Shown here piece by piece: positions 10,971-23,559 of a DNA stretch of 64,000 bases. The stretch is from assembly GCA_003427395.1 (NCBI GenBank), contig BFEA01000304.1, forward strand, positions 1,442,157 through 1,506,156, given 5' to 3'. Source of the stretch: Chara braunii. Lineage: Eukaryota; Streptophyta; Charophyceae; Charales; Characeae. Below the pieces are notes generated by a model. That model worked only from the letters and a program-made list of their open reading frames with translations, did no database searches and was not told the origin of the DNA. The stretch's first letter is position 1. Each line of letters opens with the position of its first letter. The position numbers and the translations under genes were made by a program.

Positions 10971-11229
10971 GATGATATTGATGATGTCAGAATGACTCTA
11001 CAAAAAAATTAGCGAGGGATTTATTTGGGGAATTGTATTTCGAAACGGGGTGTGGAATTAAATGCCGTAATGATAAATTGGATTTAGAGCAGACACACGT
11101 TTGCTCTGTGAAAGGTGGCGTCCTGCGCTGAAGATAATTAGTAAGAATAATTAATATTGGGGTTTATATTGACGAAGTCAATAATGGTGATAACGTAGCA
11201 CTGATTAATAAATTAATGAACAAGTCTTG

Positions 11230-11300
11230 CAGAAGATGAACGTGAGTATGTATCGCAGAAGATGAACGTGAATGTGTATCGCAAAAGATGAACGTGGCAA
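11230..11300. repeat. 26-bp tandem repeat, nearly three copies
   Basis: AGAAGATGAACGTGA followed by (G/A)T-TGTATCGC repeats from 11231, 11257 and 11283. Confidence 0.75.
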
Positions 11301-11814
11301 CTATATTGCTGCTAATGATGATGAAAACTGGTGATGTTCACATGAAGATGATATAATGGTGCTCCACAACTGACGATCTTGAAACTCTTGGTCCTCTTGA
11401 TGAAAAGCCTGCACGAAATACAAACAAGAACAAAAAAACACACATAAATTTGATGATGATCCTCCAGCTTGACCATATCCTCCCGCTCTGTGTTGAAGCT
11501 TTAAATAGGGCAAGCGATCCCCACACTTCGGTCTCCTTGGGGCTGACTCCACTTTCTTCCACCGTCGTCGACATTTGCTAACTCGCAGGAGCTCTCCAGC
11601 CTCTTAACCCTCTTAACCCTTTTCCTAGGGATGACTCACACTCTCCCCTTTGCGCCCCGATTTCAATCCTCTGCCCTTGCCTCCTTTTGACCACGTGATC
11701 TTCCCCACTTTTCTCCCCAATTTTGTCTTGCTCTCCTCGTTTGTGGACCCCAACACTTCGCTTCTCCGAATGCTCACCCTCTTCTTGCTCCGCTGCCCGT
11801 CGAACTCACTTGCT

Positions 11815-12171
11815 GTGACGGATCCGCCGGAACGGTGGTCCCGTCAGTGTCGAGACGAAGGGGTGAGGGAGGAGGAGATGACGATGGAGGTGGACGGGAC
11901 ATCGTAGCTCCAATGTGGACTCGACACGCATGCAGTCCAAGATGTGCGAATGAAGAGTGGATGAGAATACAGACTGCAGCTGGGGTATACCCCCAGCGGA
12001 CTGGCTGGACTGGACTGGATTGGACTGGTACCGATTGTGGTACCGGACTGGACTGGACTGAATACTCACATGGCCTGTGGGGTCAGGCCAATGACCTGGT
12101 TTCACAGGCGGAACAAACAAATAGCTAAATAGCCCTGGCTGTAGGCCAGGGCAGATAGAGGCCCGCTGCAC
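11815..12171. repeat. Dispersed repeat, copy 2 of a 350-bp family
   Basis: This is the direct-orientation partner of 7441-7790, with the same ordered landmarks including GGCCTGTGGGGTCAGGCC and CAGGGCAGATAGAGGCCCGC. It ends 175 bases from the LINE insertion site. Confidence 0.6.
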
Positions 12172-12346
12172 TTGCCCTTTCTGATTCTCTCCTTACTTCC
12201 CCATGTCACGACCTTCACTCCCCTTTTGTCTTCAATCTTTCCAGGTTCCTCTGGCTTTACTTTGGTTGAGACTCCTTGTCTCACCGACACTTTCTACTGC
12301 TTTACTTTTACCGTCTCTCCAAGTCTCGTCCCTCAGCTCCCTTCCT

Positions 12347-12357
12347 GTCCTCAGCAA

Positions 12358-12363
<6 letters not shown>
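12347..12363. repeat. LINE target-site duplication, left copy
   Basis: GTCCTCAGCAACTTGCT (17 bases) abuts the poly(T) run. It is repeated exactly at 19523-19539, which defines the ends of the LINE insertion. Confidence 0.93.
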
Positions 12364-12397
<34 letters not shown>

Positions 12398-12713
12398 AGA
12401 AACCCGTGGCATCAGATTGGAGTGCTGATAAGAGCATACACTCCTACCTGACGCACTGGGGGCTCCAGTCTATTGGTGGGGAGCTGCACCTGCCGGAAAA
12501 CGGGTCCAACGTCCCTTATGTTGCAATTCAGAAAATAAAAGATGAGCTCTTTGCTGGGAATCGGGCCCAGCGTCCCCTGTACCTCTTCACCCTCCCTAGA
12601 GTGGCCAGATTGACCCTTTAAGCTCTGGTACTGATGAGATAATGGTGACTCTGCTTCGATCTGATTTTGCTGAATCAACCTGTAGGACTGCAAACACTTG
12701 ATCTAATATGAAT

Positions 12714-15700
12714 CTATTGCAAATCATCACCAATTCCAAACCAAGAGTTGGGAACCACCACAGTTGGGGGGGGTGGGAAGGGGTCAGGAAAATCTGCAAG
12801 GGGTCTCAGGGGGATTGAGTGGTCAACTGAGCACCACTCATTAAACTCAATCTTGGAATTTCTTTTAATGAGTCCATCCTCTGCATCAGTAGCTCCTTCC
12901 CAAACCACTTTTCCAATCCCTCCCCCCTGGTTCCCACCAAGCCATGCCAGACTGAACTGTTGTATTTGCTGGGAAATTTCCTTTTTATCTGATAAAAATT
13001 GAATTTTCTCCTTATTGAGTTCCCATTGATTCAGGATGCTTGTTTGAATTTGTTCTTTTATTGTTTCTGTGAATTCTGGGTCATCCACTCTGGCTCCTTC
13101 CCATTCATAGATACATCCCCTCCTCCAAATGGCCCATAATACCGCCCTCCTACTAAGAATAAATAGATTTTGGGTAAATTCATCACAAGGTGCAGCATTC
13201 CATACTTCCATTAACAGGGGTTTCCATCCCCATGGCCACTGAGCCTTTGTTTCCAGAGTACCCCAGATCCTGTCCCACCATCTCCAAAGCCAAATTGAAC
13301 CGGGGCATTGAAGGAAAATGTGTTCGATTGTCTCCGGAATCGTTCTACTTGGATACACAGTTTTGCATAGTTTGCACCAGGGCTTAGCATGATCGTTCTT
13401 GCCATGTGACGTTCTGTCTATTAACCAGTCATTAGTAGGTAGACATCTATGTTCGATCTGCCATTGTAGGGAAACTATTTTAGCTTGTTTAAAGTTCTTG
13501 CTGCGAAACCATTTAATGTTTTTCAAATCCTCTATGCTCAGGTTAAGATGTCTCATCCATCTGTCAGATACTCTGTCTTTTAGGTTGATTGTAGGACGTA
13601 GCATTCTATAAGTTGATTTGACTGATAGAGAGTGGAGTGACCTGGTATAATTTTTGTTATTTTTTTCCTGCGATCCCCATTTCCATACCGCTGGATCCAT
13701 TGCTAGGTGCGATATGGGAGTGTCGGGCCTGAACGCTATCCATTCATTGCCGGATTGCAATACTCTGATTCTCAAAATTTGATCTTTACCTACCCTTCTA
13801 AATTCATCCTCTGGGTGGGGTATTACTCTATTATCCTCTTTAAGGATTAAGAGGGAAGTTAAAATATCTCCATCTGCCTCAACTTCTGAGACATTACCTA
13901 TTAGGTGATTGTAGTCAGTGAAAGCTACCCAATCATTGGGTTTGATGTCAGGGTCCCTCCTGAGGATGTGAACCCAGTCCAAGGGTATCAACTCAACAAT
14001 TTTATCCAATGCATTCTCCAAACGATGACAATATCTTAGTCTATCCTGAATTTCCCCCTGGGTAACCCAATCTTTGGTTTCTTTATTCCAAATATCCTTG
14101 ATTCTTATTACTCCCTTCTTAATCCATCCCTTCCAAGGGGGGTCATTACAGTGCAACATGATTCCTTGATTATCTCTAATCCATGTGTTATTAAACAAGG
14201 CTTGTTGGCATACTTCCTCCCATCTAGTGGGATGACTTTTGTCTGGCAAAGGCAGTTTCCTCCAGGTCTTGATAAAGGAAATCCAGAATGGATCTCTACT
14301 GAGATCTCTCCTGACTTCCTCCCTGTCATCAGAGGGAGCTTCAACCTCATCAGTCTTTTTCCTTTTTGGAAGAGGTCAGGCTCGGTTTTCCAGCCACATT
14401 AGAGGATCAACAAATTCGTTAGTTAAGGGTGTCAATCTCCTAATCTTTTCCCACGCTAAGATGAACCATGTAGACTGTGGACAAAAGAGAAGCCTAATGA
14501 TCCATTGAATGGATAATGCCATAGCTTGGAGAGTAGGGTCAATGAGACATAAACCTCCTCTTGATTTTGGTTGAATAATTGCGTCTCAGGCTACCCTGCT
14601 TATCACCTTTTTGAAGTCATGGTTCCCTCTCCATAAGAAAGCTCCGAGGCTCTGCTGAAGCGCCTTGATTGGGGCTTTGTCAAGGGCCCATATGGCCGAT
14701 TTGTACCAGATGGATCCCAACACCACATTATTAATAATTAGGACCCTCCCAAAAATAGAGGTATGTTTGTTTTTCCAGGTTTTCAGTTTAGCATGAGCAG
14801 CTTGCAGGATCCCTTCATTATTGGAAGTAGGTTTACCTGCAGCAGATAGATTGATACCTAGGACTCTAACTGGTGTTTCAATTGGCAGCCATTTAATCTT
14901 TGGGTTTTCTGGTGGCTTGACACCTTGATGATGGATCCACCAACCCAGTGTTTTGTTTCCCCAATTAATCCTCATATCAGATAATCTACTGAATTGATCC
15001 ATAAGCATTTGAAGGGCACTCAGATTATCTTCAGATGCATCCAACATGAGGGAGAGGTCATCATCAAATAGGGAACATACTGGAATTGCATCCTCCGGAA
15101 TTGATGTTATTCTGATTTTTTTGATGTCCCTATTTTGCCTCAAGTTAGCTGACAGGGCTTCCATTATGACTACAAAGAGAAATGATGTTAGTGGATCACC
15201 TTGTCTGACAGATCTTTCGAGATTAATAGGGGGGGCTAGGTTACCATTAACCATCGTCCTGGTCGTTGCATTCTGGTGCATAATTGTCACCCATCTTCTA
15301 AAGCAAGAACCAAAATTCATTTTCTCCAGGCAATTTATCTAGGAACACCCAACCGACATGGTCGTATGCCTTCTCAAAATCGATAAATATGAAAGTTGCA
15401 TTGTGCTTAGATTGACGCGAGATTTTGATGAGTTCATTAACCAGGAGGATATTATCCTGAATATTCCTTCCTGTTATGAAACCTGTTTGTGCTGGGTGAA
15501 TAATGTCTGCTATTACTTTTGTTAGTTTGTCTGCCAATACTTTGGCCACAAGCTTGTATACTACTGTTAGTAAGGTGATAGGGCGATAGTTCTTTATATT
15601 TGTTTTTTCTCCTTTTTTGTACAAGAGAGTTAGAACCCCTTGACTAAAGAATTCTCTCATTTCTCCTGTGCTCCATACCTCCTGATAGAAGTCCATAAGA

Positions 15701-17342
15701 TCTTGGGACATAATGTCCCACATTGATTTCCAGAATTCTTTAGGAAAACCATCAATCCCCGGGGTCTTCTCCTCCTCCATTAGCATTAGTGCTTTCCATA
15801 CTTCCTCTTTACTGAGGGGTTTATCAATCTCCTCGCTCTGTTTGTCTGACAATGACTTTCTCATAGGTTGTAGGAAAGCATCAATTTCCTCTAGAAATTG
15901 GTCTTTGGGAAAATCTCTTGTTTCAGATGATAAGAGTTTCTTAAAGAAATCTCTAGCAATTCTATTACAAGCATCCGATGAAGTGGACAAAGGTTCATTA
16001 GAGTTAAAGGGATTAGATAAGGCATCGATAGTAGTTCTACCTGAATTTGCTCTTGTTATTGCAAAGAATCTAGCATCCATAGACCCCTCCATTTGATTCT
16101 TGTTTAATTTTTCCTTAATCCTCATTCCCTGCCACCTGTATTCCATGTGTCCCATTCACTGTTCCTCTACTCTTTGGATTTCATTGGCGATGGAATCTAA
16201 TTGGTTCGGATCTTCGATTTGAATTTCTGTTTGTTGAAGTTCTTCAATTCTTTTATGCAACTGTATTTCATTTTGGTGCCTCTGTTTAGCCAGAGCTCTG
16301 GAATATTCATTGCATTTACGTCCTATGAAAGCTAGGCCGTTGTTGAACCATTTAACTGCATCATTTATGTGAGACTTTTGTTCTCTCCAGAATTCCCATA
16401 CATCAGTGATGAACTGCTTAAAGCTCACTGATTTTAGATGAGCAGTATTGAGTCTGTAAAACCCTCTGCCCTGATCAGGTTTCCTGCTGAATGTGAGTAC
16501 TACCATGCATGTGGTGTGATCCAATCCTGGGAAGGGACTTCTTCGGAGTATGCTGGCAAACTGCACTGAACCCTGAAGTTCCTCGGAAATCACGATGAGA
16601 TCAATTCTAGACTTTGTATTTTCCCTTGATTGGTTCCTTCTAAGCAACTGAACATTTTGGTAGTCGGGTTCAGTCTCCTAAAGGAGTCAAACAAGTTAGC
16701 TGTATGACAAAGATTTGATATGATGAGCTCATCCATTTCCACATAAGCAGGACAAGGGACAGGGAGATTCCACCTGTCTAGGTTACGATCAGGGGCTGCA
16801 TTAAAATCTTCTGCAATGATCACAGAAATACCTGCTGGTAATTGGGAAAGAATACTCGAAAAAAAAACCTCTCGCTCGCCCAAATCATTGGGTCCGTATA
16901 CATTGAGGATAATGACTATTTCTAGTTCCATCATGACCAGTATGTAAACCCACCTACCCTCCTGTTGGTCTGCCTTCCAACCTATAACTTCTAACTTAGT
17001 ATCAGAGGGCAACCAAATAGCCACTCCCGCACTCCCAGGTTTGAGAGCATGCGCACGGTATGACGTGTGTGACCAGATTTCTTTATGGGCATAATTATGT
17101 GCCTCTGTATTTTGGAGGTGAGTTTCCTGTATACATATGACTTCTGGCCAACTCTCACCATCTACTCCTCTAATCTGTTCATATATCGCCTGTTTCTTGG
17201 AGTTTTTGGCAGAGGCTAATCCATTAACATTTAATGATCTGAGGTCTAGGTCTGCATTACGTTTTAGGAGTTTCTTGTTTTTGTCTTTGTTGTAGACCAG
17301 GTCCACCAGATTTACTTCCCCCATCAATAAAGAGACAATCAA
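12714..17342 (-). pseudogene. LINE ORF2: endonuclease, reverse transcriptase, zinc-knuckle (broken)
   Basis: This protein nicks the target DNA and copies the LINE RNA into the nick. From 17342 the endonuclease domain shows CIQETHL, LNVYGPND, IIAEDFNAAPDRN and, after a frameshift near 16600-16640, SRIDLIV. A linker follows with a TGA at 16158-16156. The RT domain (about 15830-14590) shows KTPGIDGFPKEFW, NYRPITLL, QTGFITGRNIQDN and FIDFEKAYDHVGW, then a frameshift near 15310, then RQGDPLTSFLF. The catalytic box reads FDDD (15068-15057) where FADD is usual. TGA codons occur at 14588-14586, where sister LINEs have Trp, and at 14378-14376. The C-terminal 511 codons contain SVKSTYRMLRP and a C-x2-C..H-x4-C finger ending IEHIFLQC (about 13290-13375). 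The frame ends at 12714. Family assignment is secure; activity is excluded. Confidence 0.93.
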
Positions 17343-17520
17343 AAACCAACCTCTTGGGGTTTCTGCGATCTCTGTTCCTTATGGAGGCTGCTTACCAGTA
17401 GGCAGTCTACAAGGTCTCCCAGGACCCCGTATCTAATACGCCCCCTTGAGACAATACCGCTTGTTTAAGAAGTCTCAATAAGAGAAGGGTCACATCAGCC
17501 TCTATCCAGAAATGACTGGC

Positions 17521-19313
17521 CTAGATCTTTAAGACTTGTAACTCCTTGAGCGATTCCATACTCATCCATTTCAGATCTATTGTCTCACCGACCCTGTAGC
17601 GAAGGTATACATCTCTATCAGCAATCCTGCTGCTTCCTGATGTGAGAGAGAGTGTAGCCCAGCCACCTTCGGGTAGAGACTCCTTAATATATTTCACAAT
17701 ATCTATTTTAATCATTTTCTCCCCTGTCTTTCCTCCTGTGAGGTCAGACAGGGAGATGAAAGATGGCGTTGTTCCTTGCAGCGTAACCCCCCCATACTGA
17801 GAGTCATCTACCATAGATAAACCCACCTCCCACACACCTCCCTTCAAATGAACAGATAGAAAGACTATTCCCTGTTTGGAGAGGGACAAGGCGCTCACAT
17901 CCATACATAGCTTAGATCTAAGGTTTTGTCTTTTACTAGTGTTATTTGCAAAGGCTGACGAAGTGGTCGGGTTAGACGAACTGGACTGTTGTGTGGTACT
18001 GATTTCCCCTGTCAGGTCTATTTCAAGAAAAGTGGTGAGTGTAGATATACTGCACTACCTCTGTTCTTCTGATATCTTATGAGGGGTGGGTGGTTGATGC
18101 TCATCCTCATCATCCCACACAATAAGTGATGATGACTTCACTACCTCCTTGCTCTGGGTGTCTAAGATCACGATAATTTTTTTCTCCCCCGTTATTTCTG
18201 ATACTATTCCTTTTATCTGCCTTTCCTCACTAGCTGCACCAGTTGTGGGCTTCAGCTCAGTTTCTGGGACCAAGACCAGGGTTGTTGAAGCCAGTCTGAT
18301 GGATGAATCTTGACTGGCACAACACATGAGGGAGCTGCTGCTTTGAGATTCTGAATCCTCAACGAGGAAACTGCTTTGAATAACTGAACTATCAACCGGA
18401 ATGACATCCACTGTGTTGAAGCAGCGCTGGGACTCCTGTGACATGAGGGGAGAGGCTACTCTCTCAGGATTATGGATCTCTTCAGTGACGAGAAGTGAAG
18501 AGGTTGAGTCACTTATAGAAACAATATCCATTTCCTTTTCTACAGTCTCTGTTTGATTAGGAATGGTAGAGGAAGAAGTAGAAGTAGAAGTGGTAATTGA
18601 AGTTTGATTTTGTGGCAGAAGGCCTGTAAAAGTATTCATCAGGATGGTCTTTACAACCTCCTTCCTCCCAGTATCTTGGTGAGAGTTGTTCCTCTTGGAT
18701 AACCGCTTCCTCTTTCGTGCTTTGAATTCTTTCGTCCGGCGAGCTGCTGCAATCTGCGGATGTTAGTGATCCCCCCATTTCTTGTCACTTGCTGAGGCTG
18801 TGTTTTCCTTGGCTGAGATACTTTCTTAATCACTTGTTTTTTATTTTCTTTTATTTTTTTTGTCAAGTCATTCTTTCTCGCCAATACCTTCAGTCTTCTG
18901 GAGCCAATACTCCGGTGAGACCCCCCCTTTTCATTCATATCCATTCTCTGTTGTGCCTCCCCCTCGTTGTTAAGTAAAATAGAGGAACTCAACGAGGGGG
19001 GATAGACTCTCTCAACGACAATATGTAGCAGACTGTTACTCACTGTCATCCAGTCTTCTTCCGAAGGCAGTCCAAATTGAAGGGTAGTTTTTAGACTCTC
19101 GCTGTTAAACAACAAAGAATTGATTTGCTCCTTAATGGGGATCCATGTCTCCTCCATCTCATTAGGGTGTTGGAACTTCGAATTACTAATCACCCAATCA
19201 GACACATTGTACAACCATTGCTGTAGTTTAACCAGCTCACATGGCTCACACACAGCAAGTGGAAACAGAGACACTTTTGATGCTTCCACCATCGCAATCT
19301 CAAAAGCATCCAC
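17521..19313 (-). pseudogene. LINE ORF1 protein (broken)
   Basis: ORF1 starts MDAFEIAMVEASKV at 19313, where a Met follows a leader of about 200 bases. Residues 1-150 are mixed helical sequence; then comes a strongly basic stretch (LARKNDLTKKIKENKKQVIKK) expected to bind nucleic acid. The frame stops at 18651 and resumes in another frame at 18639 with a Ser/Thr-rich segment, an acidic segment (VWDDEDEHQPPTP) and a TAG at 18057-18055. It then continues, open, to 17521 through LTGEISTTQQSS and a beta-rich last 130 residues. The position 5' of the endonuclease ORF and the basic character identify it as ORF1 although I see no named domain such as an RRM or CCHC knuckle. The gap to ORF2 is about 180 bases. 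Confidence 0.7.
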
Positions 19314-19522
19314 TGTCTACACAGCCATAAAGTTTAACTAACAATTCACAGTTGGAACAACAACTGTTGTTGAAGGAACAAACTCAGACTGTTGTTCCCA
19401 TGATTGAAACAGTCTCAACTTCAATGTCAATGGAGATAGACGCTCTCAAAGAGGTCTTACCTACTGATTACATGGACTGTGTAGTAGCTCCGGTGAAAGC
19501 TATCCCCCTCACAATAATGGGG

Positions 19523-19539
19523 GTCCTCAGCAACTTGCT
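19523..19539. repeat. LINE target-site duplication, right copy
   Basis: GTCCTCAGCAACTTGCT, exact match to 12347-12363. It marks the 5' end of the LINE at 19522. Confidence 0.93.
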
Positions 19540-21358
19540 ATCCAACCGGCAATCGCCCTTGTGCTATTTGAGATGGTTGCTGTGCATCCGACCCGTGCTT
19601 ACCTCACCAGTGAGTTGTCCATTGTTGCTGCCACATATCCGTTGTGACCATCCTATGCATGGCCACACACCCTTCCTATGTGTGAGTCAGTGTGGCACAA
19701 CGCCGTAATTGCATGGCCATTCCAGAGTCGCGACACCCGACCTCCCTCCTCGCCCCGCAAACGTCACCCTCCTTGGCTATGGCAGAGTCGTTCGCCCTCT
19801 CCCCACGCAACATTTGCCGATGCGATGGTAGTGGTCCGGGTGTGCCAATGCTCCGCGGTTTCACCCCACGGCAGGTTGCCATTTGCAAAATGACGTTACA
19901 TACTCGGGTATTACCGAAATTGCTTGCAGGAACTGGATTATCTTCTAATTTTTCGGACTCTCTCCAGTTTTGACAAGCGACCTCATCCCATTGGCGAAGT
20001 ATTCTACGATGTGTGACAACATTTTTGCATTTTTAATGGTTTTAAAGTGGTTTTAAAATGAATCAAACAAAATGCGTGAACACAATTTTTGCCAATCACT
20101 TTTCTAGAAACCAGTGGAGAGAGGGTCTACCGATCAAACGAGTCAAAAAATATGAATGAACTGTGCCGTGGAAGTCCAAATGCATGTGCAGTATGACCCA
20201 AATGCAATAAAACTGCAACGTCTGACAGAACGATAGTAACTGCCCACAATTTTTTTTTTGGGTAACTACAGCGCAGTCACGAAAGCAGTTTGTAATTGCA
20301 TTTGAAACTGCATTTTCGCAGTTTAGTCAGGGCCCGAGTTTCAATTGCAGTTGAAACTCGGGCTACCTTTAGGTAGCAGTGCCTTTAGGTAGCAGTTCAA
20401 TCAGGGCCCTCGTCCATCCACGAACAACAGATAAAGAAAAAGAAAAACAAAAGGCATCCCTTATGCTGTGATTGCGGTCCGATACAGGATGCTACAGTAC
20501 TTGTCTGGAACTAAATGAAACGAGGCAGTTAGCTGCCTTGCATGGAATCCGCCCTGCCTGGGGTCTGGTCCCACGTACCGTTGCTGAGTTTAGAAAACTC
20601 AACGGTGTGACGCCATTTCGACATTAATAAATTCAAAACAAGAAATAAAAAACCTGAAAAAAACGATAGAAACAGNTTTTCTCCTTATTTTTTATAACGT
20701 AACTCGAAGAAATGAAACATGTCTCGAACAGTCGGAGTGAAAGTCTCCGTGAAAAAGGGATACTCCCCGTGGTGGGCGGACAGGAGGTCACCATTTGTAA
20801 AATAAACAGGGACGACGTGGATGGCCAAATGCATTCATTGCCCAAAGAAGGCAATGAGTTTGATGCCAGACAGCCAAACACAGCTGTCAGAGTTCCTCTG
20901 TTTCAGGATGCAATGAAGTCAAAAAAAACAAAAAAAAGGAAAGGCACTGCCGTTGAGAAATGTACCCTACCCTCGGTAGGGTAGTTTTCTCAATGTAAAA
21001 TGGCTTCCCGCCCAAACCAAAAGGGCCAACGCATACTACAAAACGGATTTCACGTCAAAAAAAAATTCTACAAAATGACTAAATGTAATAGGTTATTCTC
21101 CTGCATTTTGGTACCGTTAGATTCGCAATACATCAACGGCAGAGCTCCGTTCCACCATGCCACACGTGATAGAAAGCTCAGCGTTGAGAAAATTCAACGC
21201 TGTACGTGGGACCAGACCTCTGGCTGGCAGGGCGCTAGAAGGACCTCACAACAAAAAAAAAACAAAGAAAAAGACATGTCTCACGGTCCTCACATACTGA
21301 CCAGATACATTCCTAACAACAAAGAAAACTTCGAGGTCCATGGATTCATAGTTCCTCT
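19540..21358. other. No gene recognised; small palindromes
   Basis: Short open frames only. A perfect 13-bp stem (GCCCGAGTTTCAA at 20332-20344 with its complement at 20351-20363) lies inside a repeat-like block that includes two GCCTTTAGGTAGCAGT-type copies near 20383. The stretch 20266-20315 resembles 63598-63650 (shared CAGTCACGAAA(A/G)CAGTTTGTAATTGCA in parts). A single ambiguous base is at 20676. Confidence 0.45.
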
Positions 21359-21480
21359 TTTTTTTTTTTTTTTTCTCTTTTTTCTTCCTTTTTCTTCTTT
21401 GACCCCCATCCCTGCACTGTTGAAATACAGACCCAGGTTCGAACGCCCCACCCCGCTACATCTGGGCCGTGGCCAATCTG
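21359..21480 (-). repeat. Possible SINE 3' half with Pol III B-box and A-rich tail
   Basis: On the minus strand GTTCGAACCTGG (about 21440-21429) fits a Pol III B-box, followed by about 40 bases of body and a long A-rich tail (T/C-rich 21359-21400 on the plus strand). The A-box side would fall towards the gap at 21510, so this remains tentative. Confidence 0.33.
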
Positions 21481-21509
21481 GGGTGTGACCGAGACATCTC
21501 GGCCGGGGG

Positions 21510-21849
21510 NNNNNNNNNNNNNNNNNNNNNNNNNNNNNNNNNNNNNNNNNNNNNNNNNNNNNNNNNNNNNNNNNNNNNNNNNNNNNNNNNNNNNNNNNNN
21601 NNNNNNNNNNNNNNNNNNNNNNNNNNNNNNNNNNNNNNNNNNNNNNNNNNNNNNNNNNNNNNNNNNNNNNNNNNNNNNNNNNNNNNNNNNNNNNNNNNNN
21701 NNNNNNNNNNNNNNNNNNNNNNNNNNNNNNNNNNNNNNNNNNNNNNNNNNNNNNNNNNNNNNNNNNNNNNNNNNNNNNNNNNNNNNNNNNNNNNNNNNNN
21801 NNNNNNNNNNNNNNNNNNNNNNNNNNNNNNNNNNNNNNNNNNNNNNNNN
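21510..21849. other. Assembly gap (340 N)
   Basis: Unknown bases; the gap ends 14 bases before the left LTR of gypsy element 1. Confidence 0.97.
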
Positions 21850-21863
21850 TTTTTTGTAGTATG

Positions 21864-22915
21864 TGCAAGGATCATGAGTATGGACGAAGCACAAAAATCC
21901 AGAATGCAAAATCACACTGAAGTCCAAGTATTCAAAGCCAAAGCAGATAGCACATGGAACCGAGTAACCATCCCATTGAGAATGATACAAAAGAATCGTG
22001 AGTCAATGTCCATGCCCAACAGGGCAACACCAACAACATAACCCAAATGTATCTCTCGCTTGTGAATGGCGCCAGGCGCCCTATCTACTCTACAGCCTAT
22101 CCTACAACTACAACAATGAACAGCAACCAGACAACTTGACTACCAGCGAGTGATGATGTCAACACCAATGCAGACCTCCACCATCACCACGTACGTGTCC
22201 TCTTCCCCACACTCTCCCTTGTTACCCACACAGCGCCCTTCACCTCTGAAGTACCACCTTCGCCCTCACCTCCCCTACACCCTCATGCGGCTTGGCTATG
22301 GCCGCCAGTGCCCTGCGTGCAGGCAGCGCCCTACCGCCTAGCGCTGGCCTGCTTGCTCTTAGCGCAACACTGCCTTGCACAACACAACACACATGCATTC
22401 GCGCAGCGTGCCCGCAAGTGCCAGCATTGGCCAAGATGTCAGCCCACTCGCCCTGCTTGCCTATATGCCAGTGTTGCGTGTGGGTGGCCTCCCTTCAGCT
22501 TGCATCTGGGGCCCAGTCGCTGAACCCAGGCCCGATACAGTTGAGGCCTGGGGGATGCAGTTGCACCTCTTTCGTCAAGGCCTGCGGCCAGATTCAGATA
22601 GTGGGCCGATTTCCCTTTGGCATTTTCGGCCTCTATACCCAGCATGCATTGTCGGCCTCATGTTCAAGTACCCAGGGCCTAACTAACTCAGAGGCCCTGG
22701 GTTTTCAGCATTTGCTGAAATTCGAGACTTGGTGCACTCCAACCAATTGGCGTGCTGCAACTGTATGGACTCCACTTCGTGAAATGTTGGCACAGAGGGC
22801 TCTTGTTGATTTTGCTGGCCCGCCTTCACTTAGGGCGGGCACGAGGCTTGCTGGGGCCTTAGCCCAGAACATGTACATCATGGCAAGGCCCCTTCTTGAG
22901 GGCTCAATCCTCACA
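21864..22915 (-). repeat. 3' LTR of gypsy element 1
   Basis: 1052 bases, matching 28042-29113 throughout with point differences and one small length difference. It starts TGCAAGG and ends CCTCACA on the plus strand. Confidence 0.92.
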
Positions 22916-22935
22916 TTTCATCCCCCTTAGCTTCG
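22916..22935 (-). promoter_or_regulatory. Polypurine tract of gypsy element 1
   Basis: On the minus strand AAGCTAAGGGGGATGAAA lies directly against the LTR start TGTGAGG. Element 2 has the matching AAGCTAAGGCGGATAAAA at 45309-45326. Confidence 0.8.
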
Positions 22936-22975
22936 AAAGTCCGCTGAGATGCTTACTTCGCAGGTGTGTTCCCTT

Positions 22976-23300
22976 TCAGCAGTCTCTCGTAGTCTGCCAC
23001 CTGAGGTGTTGTCTGTAGCAGCTCCTCTCCAGTGTATCAATGATCTTCTTTAGGATCATTTTGATGCCTGATTCTGACCCAGTATAGTCTTCTGGGTTTT
23101 GGATGTCTCCCTCTGCCCAGATGTCTTGGAACAGGCATGTCTCTATGCTCCAGATTGCCGTCGACGTCCACGTGGCCATCCATGGTTGGGGGTAGCATCA
23201 ATCTCCTTGAAGGGAATTGATCAGTCTCAACGAAAAGGTGCAAGCTTTGAGGTATGAAAGACTGGGTAGTGCGCAGGTGATAAGGGATACTGATAACGTA
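22976..23300 (-). pseudogene. Integrase C-terminal (chromo-like) end of Pol, element 1
   Basis: The minus strand gives ETDQFPSRRLMLPPTMDGH, HRDMPVPRHLGRGR and, after a frameshift, a YTGEELLQTTPQ-like end. The same end occurs in element 2 at 44990-45288. This is the C-terminal tail beyond the integrase core, of a type often found in Ty3/gypsy elements. It ends just before the polypurine tract. The integrase catalytic core is not present between here and the RNase H fragment. Confidence 0.7.
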
Positions 23301-23559
23301 GGGTGGATCATCCTAATCATTCCCCGCTACATCGTAGACTTCCCGTGATGGAATCAACTAACCTTTTATTCCCTGCCTTATCCAAAAAGCTTAACCCATC
23401 CATCAGGAGATGGTCTTTCCGTTAGGCTTCCACCATCGACTGAGTTAGCTCGTGAGATATGCCAAATTCAGAAACTAGTGCCCTACATGACAGTGCATCA
23501 GCAACTTATTACCCTCCCCATTTAATTACTCTAGCTTAAGGTCAAGTTGTTTTTTACCT

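Larger units (their letters stand above)
12364..19522 (-). mobile_element. Essentially full-length plant LINE (7.16 kb)
   Basis: The element lies between two exact 17-bp repeats. On the minus strand it has a 5' leader of about 200 bases, ORF1 (19313-17521), ORF2 with endonuclease, RT and zinc-knuckle (17342-12714), a 3' UTR and a poly(A) tail (the T run 12364-12393). The 3' UTR carries a motif at 12515-12462 (minus) that recurs in several partial LINE tails in this window. ORF1 has one frameshift and one TAG; ORF2 has two frameshifts and three TGA stops. It is therefore dead but recent enough to keep a perfect target duplication. Confidence 0.93.

Noticed and set aside
19352-19708. A 118-codon plus-strand gene
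   Set aside because: It crosses the LINE 5' end and target duplication, so it is a chance frame.
21434-21442. tRNA gene (GGTTCGAAC B-box)
   Set aside because: No A-box or acceptor stem is visible; at best a SINE fragment.
21290-22041. Open frames spanning 21456-21990
   Set aside because: They cross 340 unknown bases.
22240-22930. Several long overlapping open frames (up to 212 codons)
   Set aside because: They lie inside an LTR and recur, with differences and on both strands, in the partner LTR; LTR composition explains them.
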